24,684 bases of DNA, taken from assembly GCA_004558865.1 (NCBI GenBank), contig SFCY01000018.1, forward strand, positions 1 through 24,684, written 5' to 3'. Position 1 is the first letter of the stretch. Every line of letters begins with the position of its first letter. The notes beneath the pieces were generated by a model. It saw nothing but the letters and a program-made list of their open reading frames with translations, was not told the origin of the DNA and made no database searches. This document shows, piece after piece, positions 1 to 6,380 of the stretch. The stretch comes from Bacteroidales bacterium (lineage in GTDB: Bacteria > Bacteroidota > Bacteroidia > Bacteroidales > Bacteroidaceae). The position numbers and the translations under genes were made by a program.

Positions 1-24
1 GTTTTGAATCCCGATATCTTGCAG

Positions 25-95
25 AACCTTTTCGATAAGCCAAATGAGCAGAGCCAAGCTCGCTTGAGCTCTGCCATGGCGAGAAAAGGTGGGCG
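25..95 (-). repeat. Dispersed ~71-bp repeat, copy A, with hairpin
   Basis: Read on the minus strand, this stretch aligns without gaps to 2787-2857 on the plus strand. By hand I count about 57 of 71 identical bases. It contains a strong hairpin at 48-74: GCAGAGC pairs with GCTCTGC and an inner CAAG with CTTG, around a four-base loop, with one bulge. It lies just downstream of the minus-strand cassette, so it may serve as that operon's 3' end, although no T-tract follows. The alignment is seen in the sequence; the terminator role is inference. Confidence 0.7.
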
Positions 96-136
96 CTGGG
101 CACAATACGACTCGACCTAATTTATAGAGCCAGCCT

Positions 137-394
137 TTATTTCTTTTTCTTGAATTTCCGATAAATCTTCCAGCCGAAGAGGAAGCCGTCGAGAATGCCT
201 GAACCCATGTTGAAGACGCTCTTGATTCGCTGCGAGGGCAGGGCGTAGGAGTTGACGGCCTCGGGCTTTGTGAACAAGCTGTGATACAACTTGTCCATCT
301 GCGCACTGTCTTGCCTTATGCCTTTCAGCAAGGTCTCCTTGCGTAGGCGGATGTCGTTGAGGTCCTTATAGTTGGTAATGATTTCTATGGGCAT
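137..394 (-). CDS. Small conserved protein of the YtxH/holin cassette
   Basis: An 85-aa protein of unknown function, third gene of a minus-strand trio. The start is taken as the ATG at 394, five bases after the stop of the holin-like gene. An in-frame ATG at 451 would overlap that gene by 52 bases and add a poorly conserved-looking leader. The N-terminal half is hydrophilic and probably helical. Near the C-terminus a short glycine-containing hydrophobic patch (GILDGFLFGWKIYRKF) is followed by a lysine-rich tail. There is no signal peptide and no clear full transmembrane helix. Small proteins like this commonly follow YtxH and holin-like genes in Bacteroidales, which suggests a shared envelope or stress role. 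I do not assign a function. Confidence 0.75.
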   Translation of the reverse strand: MPIEIITNYKDLNDIRLRKETLLKGIRQDSAQMDKLYHSLFTKPEAVNSYALPSQRIKSVFNMGSGILDGFLFGWKIYRKFKKKK

Positions 395-399
395 GATGG

Positions 400-747
400 T
401 TAACTCAATAAGATACCTGTGAGGAGTTTGACGAGCGGTTTCTCTATCCAATTGTGGCGGAAGATGAACACCAGGGCCAACAGCACCAGGTAGACACCGG
501 CCACGATGGCAAAGGCTGCCACGCTGCCCACGAGAGGCTCCAGCGCGTAGGCCAGTGCGAAAGACAGATAGATGGCCATGATGAGAAAAAGTGTGGACAA
601 AATCAAGGCCATGATGAGCACAGTCAGGATGCGCACCGACTTCTCAATTACATCGAGCTTCACGTATTCCTGCTGAAGCCCGATGTAATGTTTGAGAGTC
701 TGTACAAGCTGACTGATGGTCTCTATGTTCTGATCGTTGCTGAACAT
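400..747 (-). CDS. Holin-like two-TM protein (Phage_holin_3_6 type)
   Basis: A 115-aa membrane protein. Residues 1-38 form a charged amphipathic N-terminus. Two long hydrophobic segments follow, at about 40-70 and 73-95, and then a short basic tail. This arrangement matches the 'phage holin family' (Pfam Phage_holin_3_6), whose chromosomal members are not lysis proteins and usually sit next to YtxH genes. It starts 42 bases after the YtxH stop and ends five bases before the next start, so the three are almost certainly one transcript. No phage genes are nearby, which supports a housekeeping membrane or stress role rather than lysis. Family assignment is by recognised architecture; the function is not established. 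Confidence 0.85.
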   Translation of the reverse strand: MFSNDQNIETISQLVQTLKHYIGLQQEYVKLDVIEKSVRILTVLIMALILSTLFLIMAIYLSFALAYALEPLVGSVAAFAIVAGVYLVLLALVFIFRHNWIEKPLVKLLTGILLS

Positions 748-789
748 TTCCGTTGGCTGGCTTGTAGTTTCGGATGACAGGCTGTGGGG

Positions 790-1005
790 TTAAGCCTCCT
801 GGGCTTGGGCCTCCTTGATGTCGTCCACGAGGTCGTCCACTTCCTTGCGGCTGACCTTGATGTTGTGCTTCTCGCAGAAGTCGTCCACGGCGGAGGTAAT
901 CTTCGAGCGGGTCTCCGTTCCCTTTTCCGGTGCCAGGAGCAGGCCTAAGGCTGCTCCGGCGATTGCGCCACCTAAGAAGGCGCCAATGTAACCTAATGCT
1001 TTCAT
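790..1005 (-). CDS. YtxH-domain small membrane protein
   Basis: A 71-aa protein and the first gene of the minus-strand trio. Residues 4-26 are a glycine/alanine-rich transmembrane segment, GYIGAFLGGAIAGAALGLLL, followed directly by the YtxH hallmark APEKGTETR. The acidic C-terminal half (about 37-71) is probably helical. YtxH proteins are general-stress-associated membrane proteins in Firmicutes and are widespread in Bacteroidetes. A -7 element (TATATTTG on the minus strand, 1053 to 1046) lies upstream. The domain call is firm; the biochemical role is unknown. Confidence 0.88.
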   Translation of the reverse strand: MKALGYIGAFLGGAIAGAALGLLLAPEKGTETRSKITSAVDDFCEKHNIKVSRKEVDDLVDDIKEAQAQEA

Positions 1006-1045
1006 GTCTTTGTTATTGATGTATAGTTGATGTTGTTTTAGATTG

Positions 1046-1077
1046 CAAATATAATGTTTTCATGCTGAAAAACCGAA
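1046..1077 (-). promoter_or_regulatory. Bacteroidetes-type promoter for the YtxH cassette
   Basis: On the minus strand TATATTTG (1053-1046) matches the -7 consensus TAnnTTTG. A weak -33 match (TTCG, 1077-1074) lies 20 bases upstream. The predicted leader is about 35 bases before the ATG at 1005. Confidence 0.6.
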
Positions 1078-1169
1078 TGAATGATTGATAAATTTTTCGA
1101 AAAAACTTGAATTTAAGGCATTTAACAAACTTTAGTCGCTAAAAGGAACAGTTTTTGTGAGATTATTTG

Positions 1170-1177
1170 TAAGTTTG
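1170..1177 (+). promoter_or_regulatory. -7 promoter element upstream of SPOR lipoprotein
   Basis: TAAGTTTG matches TAnnTTTG and lies 31 bases before the ATG at 1208. No convincing -33 TTTG is seen at the usual spacing, so the call rests on the -7 element and its position. Together with the minus-strand promoter it makes 1006-1207 a divergent control region. Confidence 0.5.
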
Positions 1178-1207
1178 CAAATAAAAACGTAATCAAACAA
1201 TAAGAAG

Positions 1208-1705
1208 ATGAATATGAACAAATCATTGGTATTTTGTACGGGGCTGTGCCTTGTGTTGGCCTTGTCGGGATGCAAGTCGAAAGAGAGTGCTTACAGGAAA
1301 GCCTACGAGAAGGCCCAGGCACAGGAGGAGCAGCGCGCCCAGGAGGAACCCCAGGCCCAAGCCCCGGTGGTGACCCCGTTGGAGACAGCCCCCGCTTCGC
1401 AGACGACCGTCAAAGATAATTACGACAATGTGTCTGTGCGCAATGAGAGTGTTACGCTCATCAATGGCGCGGGCCTCAAGGCGTTCAGCGTCGTTGTGGG
1501 TTCTTTCTCCCTCAAGGCCAATGCCGAGGGATTGCAGGGTCAGCTGAAGAATGCCGGCTACGATGCCCAAATAGCTTTCAACCCGGCCAACAGCATGTAT
1601 CGCGTCATCGCCACCACTTTCGACGATAAGGGAAGTGCAGTGCAGAGCCGCAACCAGCTGCGCGCAGGGAAGTATGCCGACGCTTGGCTGCTCTACAACA
1701 AGTAA
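1208..1705 (+). CDS. SPOR-domain lipoprotein
   Basis: A 165-aa envelope protein. It has a lipoprotein signal peptide with lipobox L-S-G-C (lipidated Cys22). A charged, Glu/Gln/Ala/Pro-rich linker follows (about 30-70), and a C-terminal SPOR domain (about 90-165) that should bind denuded peptidoglycan at division sites. The SPOR start is visible as the motif FSVVVGSFSL. A second ATG two codons downstream (1214) could also be used. It is followed nine bases later by the GTG of ruvX, so the two are probably co-transcribed. SPOR function is known for the family; the specific septal partner here is unknown. Confidence 0.88.
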   Translation: MNMNKSLVFCTGLCLVLALSGCKSKESAYRKAYEKAQAQEEQRAQEEPQAQAPVVTPLETAPASQTTVKDNYDNVSVRNESVTLINGAGLKAFSVVVGSFSLKANAEGLQGQLKNAGYDAQIAFNPANSMYRVIATTFDDKGSAVQSRNQLRAGKYADAWLLYNK

Positions 1706-1714
1706 GCCCCGCCT

Positions 1715-2128
1715 GTGCGAATCCTATCCATAGACTACGGCAGGAAACGCTGCGGCATTGCTGTCACCGATCCGTTGCAGATTATCGCCAACGGATTGGC
1801 GACAGTGGCCACGGGCCAACTCTATGATTACCTCACTGCCTATCTGGCAAGGGAGAAAGTGGAGCGAATCGTGATAGGCAAGCCCATGCAGCCCAACGGG
1901 CAGCCTTCTGAGAACCTTGCCCGTGTGGAGCAGTTTGTCAACCGCTGGCGCAAATGCCATCCCGAGACGCCCATTGTCTACTACGACGAGCGGTTCACCT
2001 CGGTCTTGGCCCATCAGGCCATCATCGAAAGTGGGATAGGCAAGAAGCAGCGCAGGGAGAATAAGGGGCTGGTGGACGAGATAAGCGCCACCATCATTCT
2101 TCAGGATTACATGCGCTCCGCACATTGA
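1715..2128 (+). CDS. ruvX: RuvX/YqgF family pre-16S rRNA nuclease
   Basis: A 137-aa protein of the RNase H-fold YqgF family, annotated either as putative Holliday junction resolvase or as the nuclease that matures the 16S rRNA 5' end. The N-terminal strand carries the catalytic aspartate in LSIDYGRKRCGIAVTD (Asp7). The motifs IVIGKP (52-57), YYDERFTS (Asp91, Glu92) and the C-terminal VDEISA (Asp121) complete the active site. Length is normal for the family. The start is GTG at 1715, nine bases after the preceding stop. def follows 41 bases after its stop, an arrangement I recognise from other Bacteroidales. Confidence 0.93.
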   Translation: MRILSIDYGRKRCGIAVTDPLQIIANGLATVATGQLYDYLTAYLAREKVERIVIGKPMQPNGQPSENLARVEQFVNRWRKCHPETPIVYYDERFTSVLAHQAIIESGIGKKQRRENKGLVDEISATIILQDYMRSAH

Positions 2129-2169
2129 GGGGGGCGTGATTGAACAACACTACAAAACAAAAGACAAAA

Positions 2170-2730
2170 TTGATATATCCCATTTATACATACGGACAAC
2201 CTGTGCTGCGAAAGGTGGCTGAGGACATTCCCGCTGACTACCCCGGGTTGGCTCAGTTCATCGAGGACATGTTTGAGACGCTAAAGGAGAGTGACGGCAT
2301 CGGACTGGCAGCCCCGCAGATAGGCAAGTCCATCCGCGTGGTGGTGATAGACCTCGACGTGCTGAAGGAGGAGTTTCCTGAGTACGAGAATTTCCGCCAC
2401 GCCTACATCAATGCCCATATTTTGGAGTTTGACGACAATTCGCCTAAGGAGACCATGGAGGAGGGGTGCTTGTCCATCCCCGGCCTACATGAGAGTGTGA
2501 AGCGCCCCACACGCATCCACGTGAAGTATCTCGACGAGCAGCTTCAGCCCCACGATGAGTGGATCGACGGCTATCTGGCGCGAGTGATGCAGCACGAGTT
2601 TGACCATCTTGATGGTGTGATGTTCGTCGACAGACTGACGCCTCTTCGCAAACAGCTCATCAAGAATAAGCTGAAGGCCTTGTCGCAAGGCAAGTTCCGT
2701 TGTGGCTATCGCGTGAAGCCTCGTCACTGA
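2170..2730 (+). CDS. def: Peptide deformylase
   Basis: Removes the N-formyl group from nascent proteins in a metal-dependent reaction. All three family motifs are present: GIGLAAPQIG (43-52), EEGCLS (Cys100 as metal ligand) and QHEFDH (His142, Glu143, His146). An in-frame stop at 2137-2139 means translation must begin downstream, and no ATG is available near the conserved N-terminus. I choose the TTG at 2170, which gives the family-typical start (M)IYPIYTYGQPVLRK and 186 aa. A TTG at 2140 would add a ten-residue polar extension (196 aa). The large TPR gene begins 15 bases after the stop. Confidence 0.93.
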   Translation: MIYPIYTYGQPVLRKVAEDIPADYPGLAQFIEDMFETLKESDGIGLAAPQIGKSIRVVVIDLDVLKEEFPEYENFRHAYINAHILEFDDNSPKETMEEGCLSIPGLHESVKRPTRIHVKYLDEQLQPHDEWIDGYLARVMQHEFDHLDGVMFVDRLTPLRKQLIKNKLKALSQGKFRCGYRVKPRH

Positions 2731-2744
2731 TATTCAATCCATAT

Positions 2745-4853
2745 ATGAAAACGCCAGGAACCGACGGGAACAAATGGTCGGCTTTTCGCCCACGTTTTCT
2801 CGCCAAGGCAGTGCTCTGTCAAGCTTGGCACCGCCCATTTGACTTAACGGAAACGTTTAGTTTGCGCCTTCTCCGAAATGTTGCCGCTTTAGCATTCCTG
2901 CTGTTGCCCGTTTCGATGAAGGCGCAATTCAACACCAACCAGTTGATGCAGACTGGACGCATTGCCCTACAGTATGAGGACTATGTGCTGTCCATCCAAT
3001 ACTTCAACCGGGTAATCTCGGCGCGTCCCTATTTGTATGAACCCTGGCAGCTGCGGGCTGTCGCCAAATTCTATCTCGACGACTTCGTGGGAGCAGAGAG
3101 CGACGCTTCCAAGGCCATCGAACTCAATCCCTATATCGACCATCTGTTCGACCTGCGGGGCATCTCCCGCATACGGTTGAAGAATTTCCAAGGCGCTATC
3201 GATGATTATTCACGGGCCATCGAGTTGAATCCTTCTGTTGAGGGCTACTGGTACAACCGTGCGTTGTGCTATTTTCAGCTGAAGGACTACGACCATGCGC
3301 TGGCCCAGACCGACACCATCGTCAAGCGATGGCAGAAATCTGCTGGCACCTACTCGCTCAAGGCCGAAATCTACTTGCAGAAGAAAGACACCACTGAGGC
3401 TGCCCTTTGGCTCGACAAGAGCCTGGAAGTGGATCCCTACGATGCCGACGCATGGACCACGCGCGCCTATATGGCGATGAACAAACGCCAATGGAAGGAT
3501 GCCGACCACTTCTTCTCTGAGGCCATCAGGCTGAAGCCCACCGACGTGAACAGCTATGTCAACCGTGCGCTCTGCCGCATCAACACCAACAACCTGCGGG
3601 GCGTGATGGCCGACTACGACAAGGCCATCGAGCTTGACCCCAACAATTTTCTTGCGCATTACAACCGCGGCCTCATCCGCGTGCAGTTGGGCGACGACAA
3701 CCGCGCAGTGGAGGATTTTGACTTCGTTGTGCGCATGGAGCCTTCCAACTTCATGGCCATCTACAACCGCGCGCAGCTGCTCGACAGGATTGGCGACCTC
3801 CGTGGAGCCATCCGCGACTATACGACTGTCATCAACCAGTTTCCCAACTTCTGGACAGGCTTGGAGCAGCGAGCTTGGTGCTACCGCCGGTTGGGGATGA
3901 CCGCCAAGGCTGAGATGGACGAGTTTCGCGTGTTCAAGGCCCAGATGAACAAGCACATCGGTCTGCAACAGCGTTGGAGCAAGGCCAAGTTGCGCAGTGT
4001 GAGAAAGAGAAGCGAAATCAACCTCGACAAGTACAATCAGATAGTGGTGGAGGATGAGCCGGTGGTGGAGCGTGAGTATAAGAGTTCCTATCGGGGGCAC
4101 GTGCAGAACCGCCGTGTGGAGATGGACATGATGCCGATGTACATGCTCTCGTTCACCGCCTACAGCAATGGTGTCCAACGCTATCAAGCCTTCGACCGCG
4201 ACGTGGAACGCTACAACAGTTCCATGTCACCTCTTCACAAGCTCTACGTCAACTGCTCCACGCAGACGCTCGACTCCGTCCGCATCCAGAGTATGTTCTC
4301 GCTTGTCGACACGCTCTCTGCCCGCATCGAGGGGACATCCACCGTGCGCAACCTCACGGGCAAGGGCCAGAGCGTGCTGCTCTCCCTCCTCATGCAGCGT
4401 GGCGTGGCTTACGCCTCGATTCAGAATTACGATGCCGCAGCGGCCGATATGACCACATATTTAGGCATCGACTCCACACTGTCGTTGGCTTGGTGGCAGC
4501 GGGCCGTCTGCCAGTCGCTTTATGCCTCCTCCGTGGGTCAGGGCGACATGGCGCAACTCAAGGCCGCGCAGGTGAAGGACGACTTCGGACATGCCATCCG
4601 CCTCAATCCCCAGAATGCCTATCTTTACTATGACCGGGCCAACTTCTTTGCCCGCCAACAAGACTATGCCCATGCCATCGACGATTACACGCGGGCCATC
4701 GAGATAGACGGCCATTTGGCCGAGGCCTATTACAACAGAGGCGTGACGCGAATCATGGCCAACGACAAGAAATCGGGCATCGCCGACTTGAGCAAGGCCG
4801 GCGAGCTGGGCCTCTATGAGGCCTACAGTGTCATCAAGCGTTATTCCAAGTAG
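2745..4853 (+). CDS. Secreted TPR protein with repeat-derived N-terminus
   Basis: A 702-aa tetratricopeptide protein of the type that follows def in Bacteroidales. The hydrophobic core of a signal peptide lies at about 41-60 (RLLRNVAALAFLLLPVSMKA, then QF), preceded by an unusually long 40-residue leader. Tandem TPR units fill about 62-400, recognisable by recurring A-x-x-D-x-x-x-A-I-x-L-N/D-P. A charged central region (about 405-560) is followed by more TPRs to the C-terminus. Bases 2787-2857, encoding residues 15-38, match the dispersed repeat at 25-95. If that leader is not translated, a TTG at 2862 would give a normal signal peptide and 663 aa. Likely an export-linked scaffold; the partner is unknown. 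Confidence 0.85.
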   Translation: MKTPGTDGNKWSAFRPRFLAKAVLCQAWHRPFDLTETFSLRLLRNVAALAFLLLPVSMKAQFNTNQLMQTGRIALQYEDYVLSIQYFNRVISARPYLYEPWQLRAVAKFYLDDFVGAESDASKAIELNPYIDHLFDLRGISRIRLKNFQGAIDDYSRAIELNPSVEGYWYNRALCYFQLKDYDHALAQTDTIVKRWQKSAGTYSLKAEIYLQKKDTTEAALWLDKSLEVDPYDADAWTTRAYMAMNKRQWKDADHFFSEAIRLKPTDVNSYVNRALCRINTNNLRGVMADYDKAIELDPNNFLAHYNRGLIRVQLGDDNRAVEDFDFVVRMEPSNFMAIYNRAQLLDRIGDLRGAIRDYTTVINQFPNFWTGLEQRAWCYRRLGMTAKAEMDEFRVFKAQMNKHIGLQQRWSKAKLRSVRKRSEINLDKYNQIVVEDEPVVEREYKSSYRGHVQNRRVEMDMMPMYMLSFTAYSNGVQRYQAFDRDVERYNSSMSPLHKLYVNCSTQTLDSVRIQSMFSLVDTLSARIEGTSTVRNLTGKGQSVLLSLLMQRGVAYASIQNYDAAAADMTTYLGIDSTLSLAWWQRAVCQSLYASSVGQGDMAQLKAAQVKDDFGHAIRLNPQNAYLYYDRANFFARQQDYAHAIDDYTRAIEIDGHLAEAYYNRGVTRIMANDKKSGIADLSKAGELGLYEAYSVIKRYSK
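2787..2857 (+). repeat. Dispersed ~71-bp repeat, copy B
   Basis: About 80% identical to the reverse complement of 25-95 without gaps. The hairpin arms are kept as GGCAGTGC and GCACCGCC. One pair is A-T in copy A and T-A in copy B, a compensatory change, and one pair in copy B is a mismatch. This copy falls between def and the signal peptide of the TPR protein and is open in the TPR reading frame. Confidence 0.7.
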
Positions 4854-4887
4854 GGATGCCCCTTTTTTTTTAGGAAAGGTGATTGAA

Positions 4888-5652
4888 ATGGAAGTGAAAA
4901 TGATAGAATCTCCCGACGACATGCAGCGTTTGGCCAACGAGTGGGGCTTTCTTCCCTTTTTTGCCAATGTAGTCCCCCAATTCTCCATCGAAGAGAACAT
5001 CGACCCGCGTTGGTGGTTCAGCGACGGCTCGCTCGGCGACGACGATGACAGCGGCCAAGGCCAAGACGCTATGGGAGCATGGGACTGGAAAGGGCGTTGC
5101 ATCTTAGAGGGTGACTTGGCTTACGGCAAGTTCTTTCATGGAAAGGCGGGCTACATCAGCATGGAGCTGTTTCCCGACTTCGTCAACTACCGTCGTTCCA
5201 AGTACAAGCTTTCCATGCAAGAGAAGAAAGTTCTGGCCACACTAAAGGACAACCATTCCCTGTTGTCGTCGGAGCTTCGACTGCTGAGTGGCTATGGGCG
5301 CCGCCGCTATCCCCATCGCGAGGTCAATCCGCTTTTGCGTGGGGTGCAGAATACCCAGCCACGTCTTGCCAGGCCGAAGAACACGTCTCTGAAAGAAGGG
5401 TTCGAGACCGCCATCTCCAAACTGCAAATGGGCGGCAGGGTCCTGATAGCCGATTTTGAATACCGCTACGACAAGCGGGGGCGGCGCTATGGCTGGGGCG
5501 TGGCACGCTATTCCACTCCCGAGGACTTCTTTGGCGAAGACCGCCTGCTTTGCCGCCGTAAGCCCATCGATTCCTATGCCTTGCTCTTCAGTCGCCTCAT
5601 CCGTCTTTTTCCCAAAATCTCACCTTTCCAATTGGAATGGGTGTTGGGCTGA
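4888..5652 (+). CDS. AlkZ-related protein (winged-helix fold)
   Basis: A 254-aa cytoplasmic protein resembling the 'AlkZ-related' family of Bacteroidetes and Firmicutes, distant relatives of the DNA glycosylase AlkZ/YcaQ. Recognisable family features are EWGFLPFFANVVPQFS (about 16-31), a WW pair at about 40, the block LAYGKFFHGKAGYIS, and FPDFVNYRR (about 91-99). A C-terminal block ending YGWGVARYSTPEDFFG also fits. I do not identify the catalytic QxQ/QxD motif of true AlkZ, so glycosylase activity should not be assumed. An acidic run (GDDDDSG) sits at about 50. Start: ATG at 4888, 34 bases after the TPR stop; an earlier in-frame ATG at 4816 would overlap the TPR gene. A T9 run lies just upstream. 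Confidence 0.75.
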   Translation: MEVKMIESPDDMQRLANEWGFLPFFANVVPQFSIEENIDPRWWFSDGSLGDDDDSGQGQDAMGAWDWKGRCILEGDLAYGKFFHGKAGYISMELFPDFVNYRRSKYKLSMQEKKVLATLKDNHSLLSSELRLLSGYGRRRYPHREVNPLLRGVQNTQPRLARPKNTSLKEGFETAISKLQMGGRVLIADFEYRYDKRGRRYGWGVARYSTPEDFFGEDRLLCRRKPIDSYALLFSRLIRLFPKISPFQLEWVLG

Positions 5653-5732
5653 ATCTCCAACGCTGTCCCAAATTTGGCTTGACCAAGCAAGAATCAACCG
5701 TTTTCAATCAAGGCGTACACAGTTTCCATTTG

Positions 5733-5840
5733 AATCATTTCATCCTCCGTCCGAATCATAGTCATTCCCATCCGAACCATAGTCTTTCTCCCTCCAGATC
5801 ATAGTCTTTCACTATTTGAGTTATAGTCATTCTTCAGCAG
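5733..5840. repeat. Degenerate tandem array 1, five 21-22 bp units
   Basis: Five consecutive units start at 5733, 5754, 5775, 5797 and 5819, with lengths 21, 21, 22, 22 and 22. The shared core is AATCATAGTC(A/T)TTC, and units two to five all contain ATAGTC. The period is two turns of B-DNA. The units are too diverged for a recent slippage product. Confidence 0.7.
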
Positions 5841-5848
5841 GAGAATCT

Positions 5849-5958
5849 GTTGCCCTCAATTTGTGTCAGCTGTCACGAAATATCGTGCCAACTGAAACGG
5901 ACTATCGTGACAATTGTCACGAAATATCGTGTCAACTGTCACAGAAGTTGTGAAAGCG
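5849..5958. repeat. Tandem array 2, 22-bp palindromic units
   Basis: Five 22-bp units run from 5849. Units at 5871 and 5915 differ at a single base (TGTCACGAAATATCGTG followed by C or T, then CAAC). The unit at 5893 is diverged on its left half, and the flanking units at 5849 and 5937 are partial. Each good unit is itself a dyad (TGTCACGA, four bases, TCGTGNCA). The junction of two units forms a perfect 18-bp palindrome, TCGTGACAATTGTCACGA (5905-5922). It is in near phase with array 1. Confidence 0.75.
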
Positions 5959-6215
5959 TTTGAAGCATTGCAGGCGAGCAGCCCCATCCTCATCAAACCG
6001 CTGTTGTTGTCGGACTCGAATGCTTCCATGCAAGCCAAGGCGCGCGTTTCGTGTCCAGTCTTCAACCGAATGGCGCTGTGGACTCTGGCCAGGTGGGGGC
6101 ATCGCAATGCAGAACCAGATTTGTGTAATCTGCGCGCGAAAAGCCCCCGTTGAGGGGTGATTGGAGCTGCCGGATGCATTTTTTCCTTAGAGAGTGCATT
6201 ATTTTTATCCATATT

Positions 6216-6246
6216 TCTGTTTTTTCATTTTTTTATTGTAAATTTG
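6216..6246 (+). promoter_or_regulatory. Promoter for TPR/aspartic-protease gene
   Basis: TAAATTTG (6239-6246) matches TAnnTTTG. A -33-like TCTG (6216-6219) lies 19 bases upstream within an AT-rich stretch. The leader to the ATG at 6381 would be about 125 bases. Confidence 0.55.
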
Positions 6247-6380
6247 CGTTTGTAAACTACATGTTGCTCCATCAGGACAACAGAGGCCCATGGCTTTCCG
6301 TCACATCATGTAAACAGTCAACTGCCAACCTCGACCGGGACTATAAGAAAAACCTTTACGAACAAACAAAACCATAAGAT

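Larger units (their letters stand above)
5653..6380. other. 728-bp gene-free region with repeats and a promoter
   Basis: No convincing gene on either strand. The frames open here are short, lack family-like sequence and cross the repeat arrays, whose 22-base period is not a multiple of three. The region holds two repeat arrays (5733-5840 and 5849-5958) and then about 220 bp of unassigned GC-rich sequence. That stretch includes a 6-bp perfect stem (CAGATT/AATCTG, 6116-6132). An AT-rich promoter region for the next gene begins near 6180. Confidence 0.7.

Noticed and set aside
1..77. Open minus-strand frame from an ATG at 77 running off the left edge
   Set aside because: It lies almost wholly in repeat copy A and its hairpin, is only about 25 codons long here, and shows no recognisable protein sequence.
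400..747. Prophage remnant, because of the holin-family label
   Set aside because: No other phage genes, and this family with YtxH is a common chromosomal pair in Bacteroidetes.
3210..4187. 325-codon minus-strand frame opposite the TPR gene
   Set aside because: A shadow of the biased codon use of the TPR gene; His/Val/Leu-rich with no domain.
4854..4880. Terminator at the T9 run after the TPR gene
   Set aside because: The preceding GGG/CCC bases would leave a loop of only two or three bases, so no stable hairpin forms.
5733..5958. CRISPR array
   Set aside because: Units are 21-22 bp and contiguous, with no variable spacers of constant length between identical repeats, and no cas genes are present.
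5856..6212. 118-codon minus-strand frame and overlapping plus-strand frames in the 728-bp gap
   Set aside because: They cross the 22-bp palindromic array, whose period is not a multiple of three, and have no family-like sequence or promoter.
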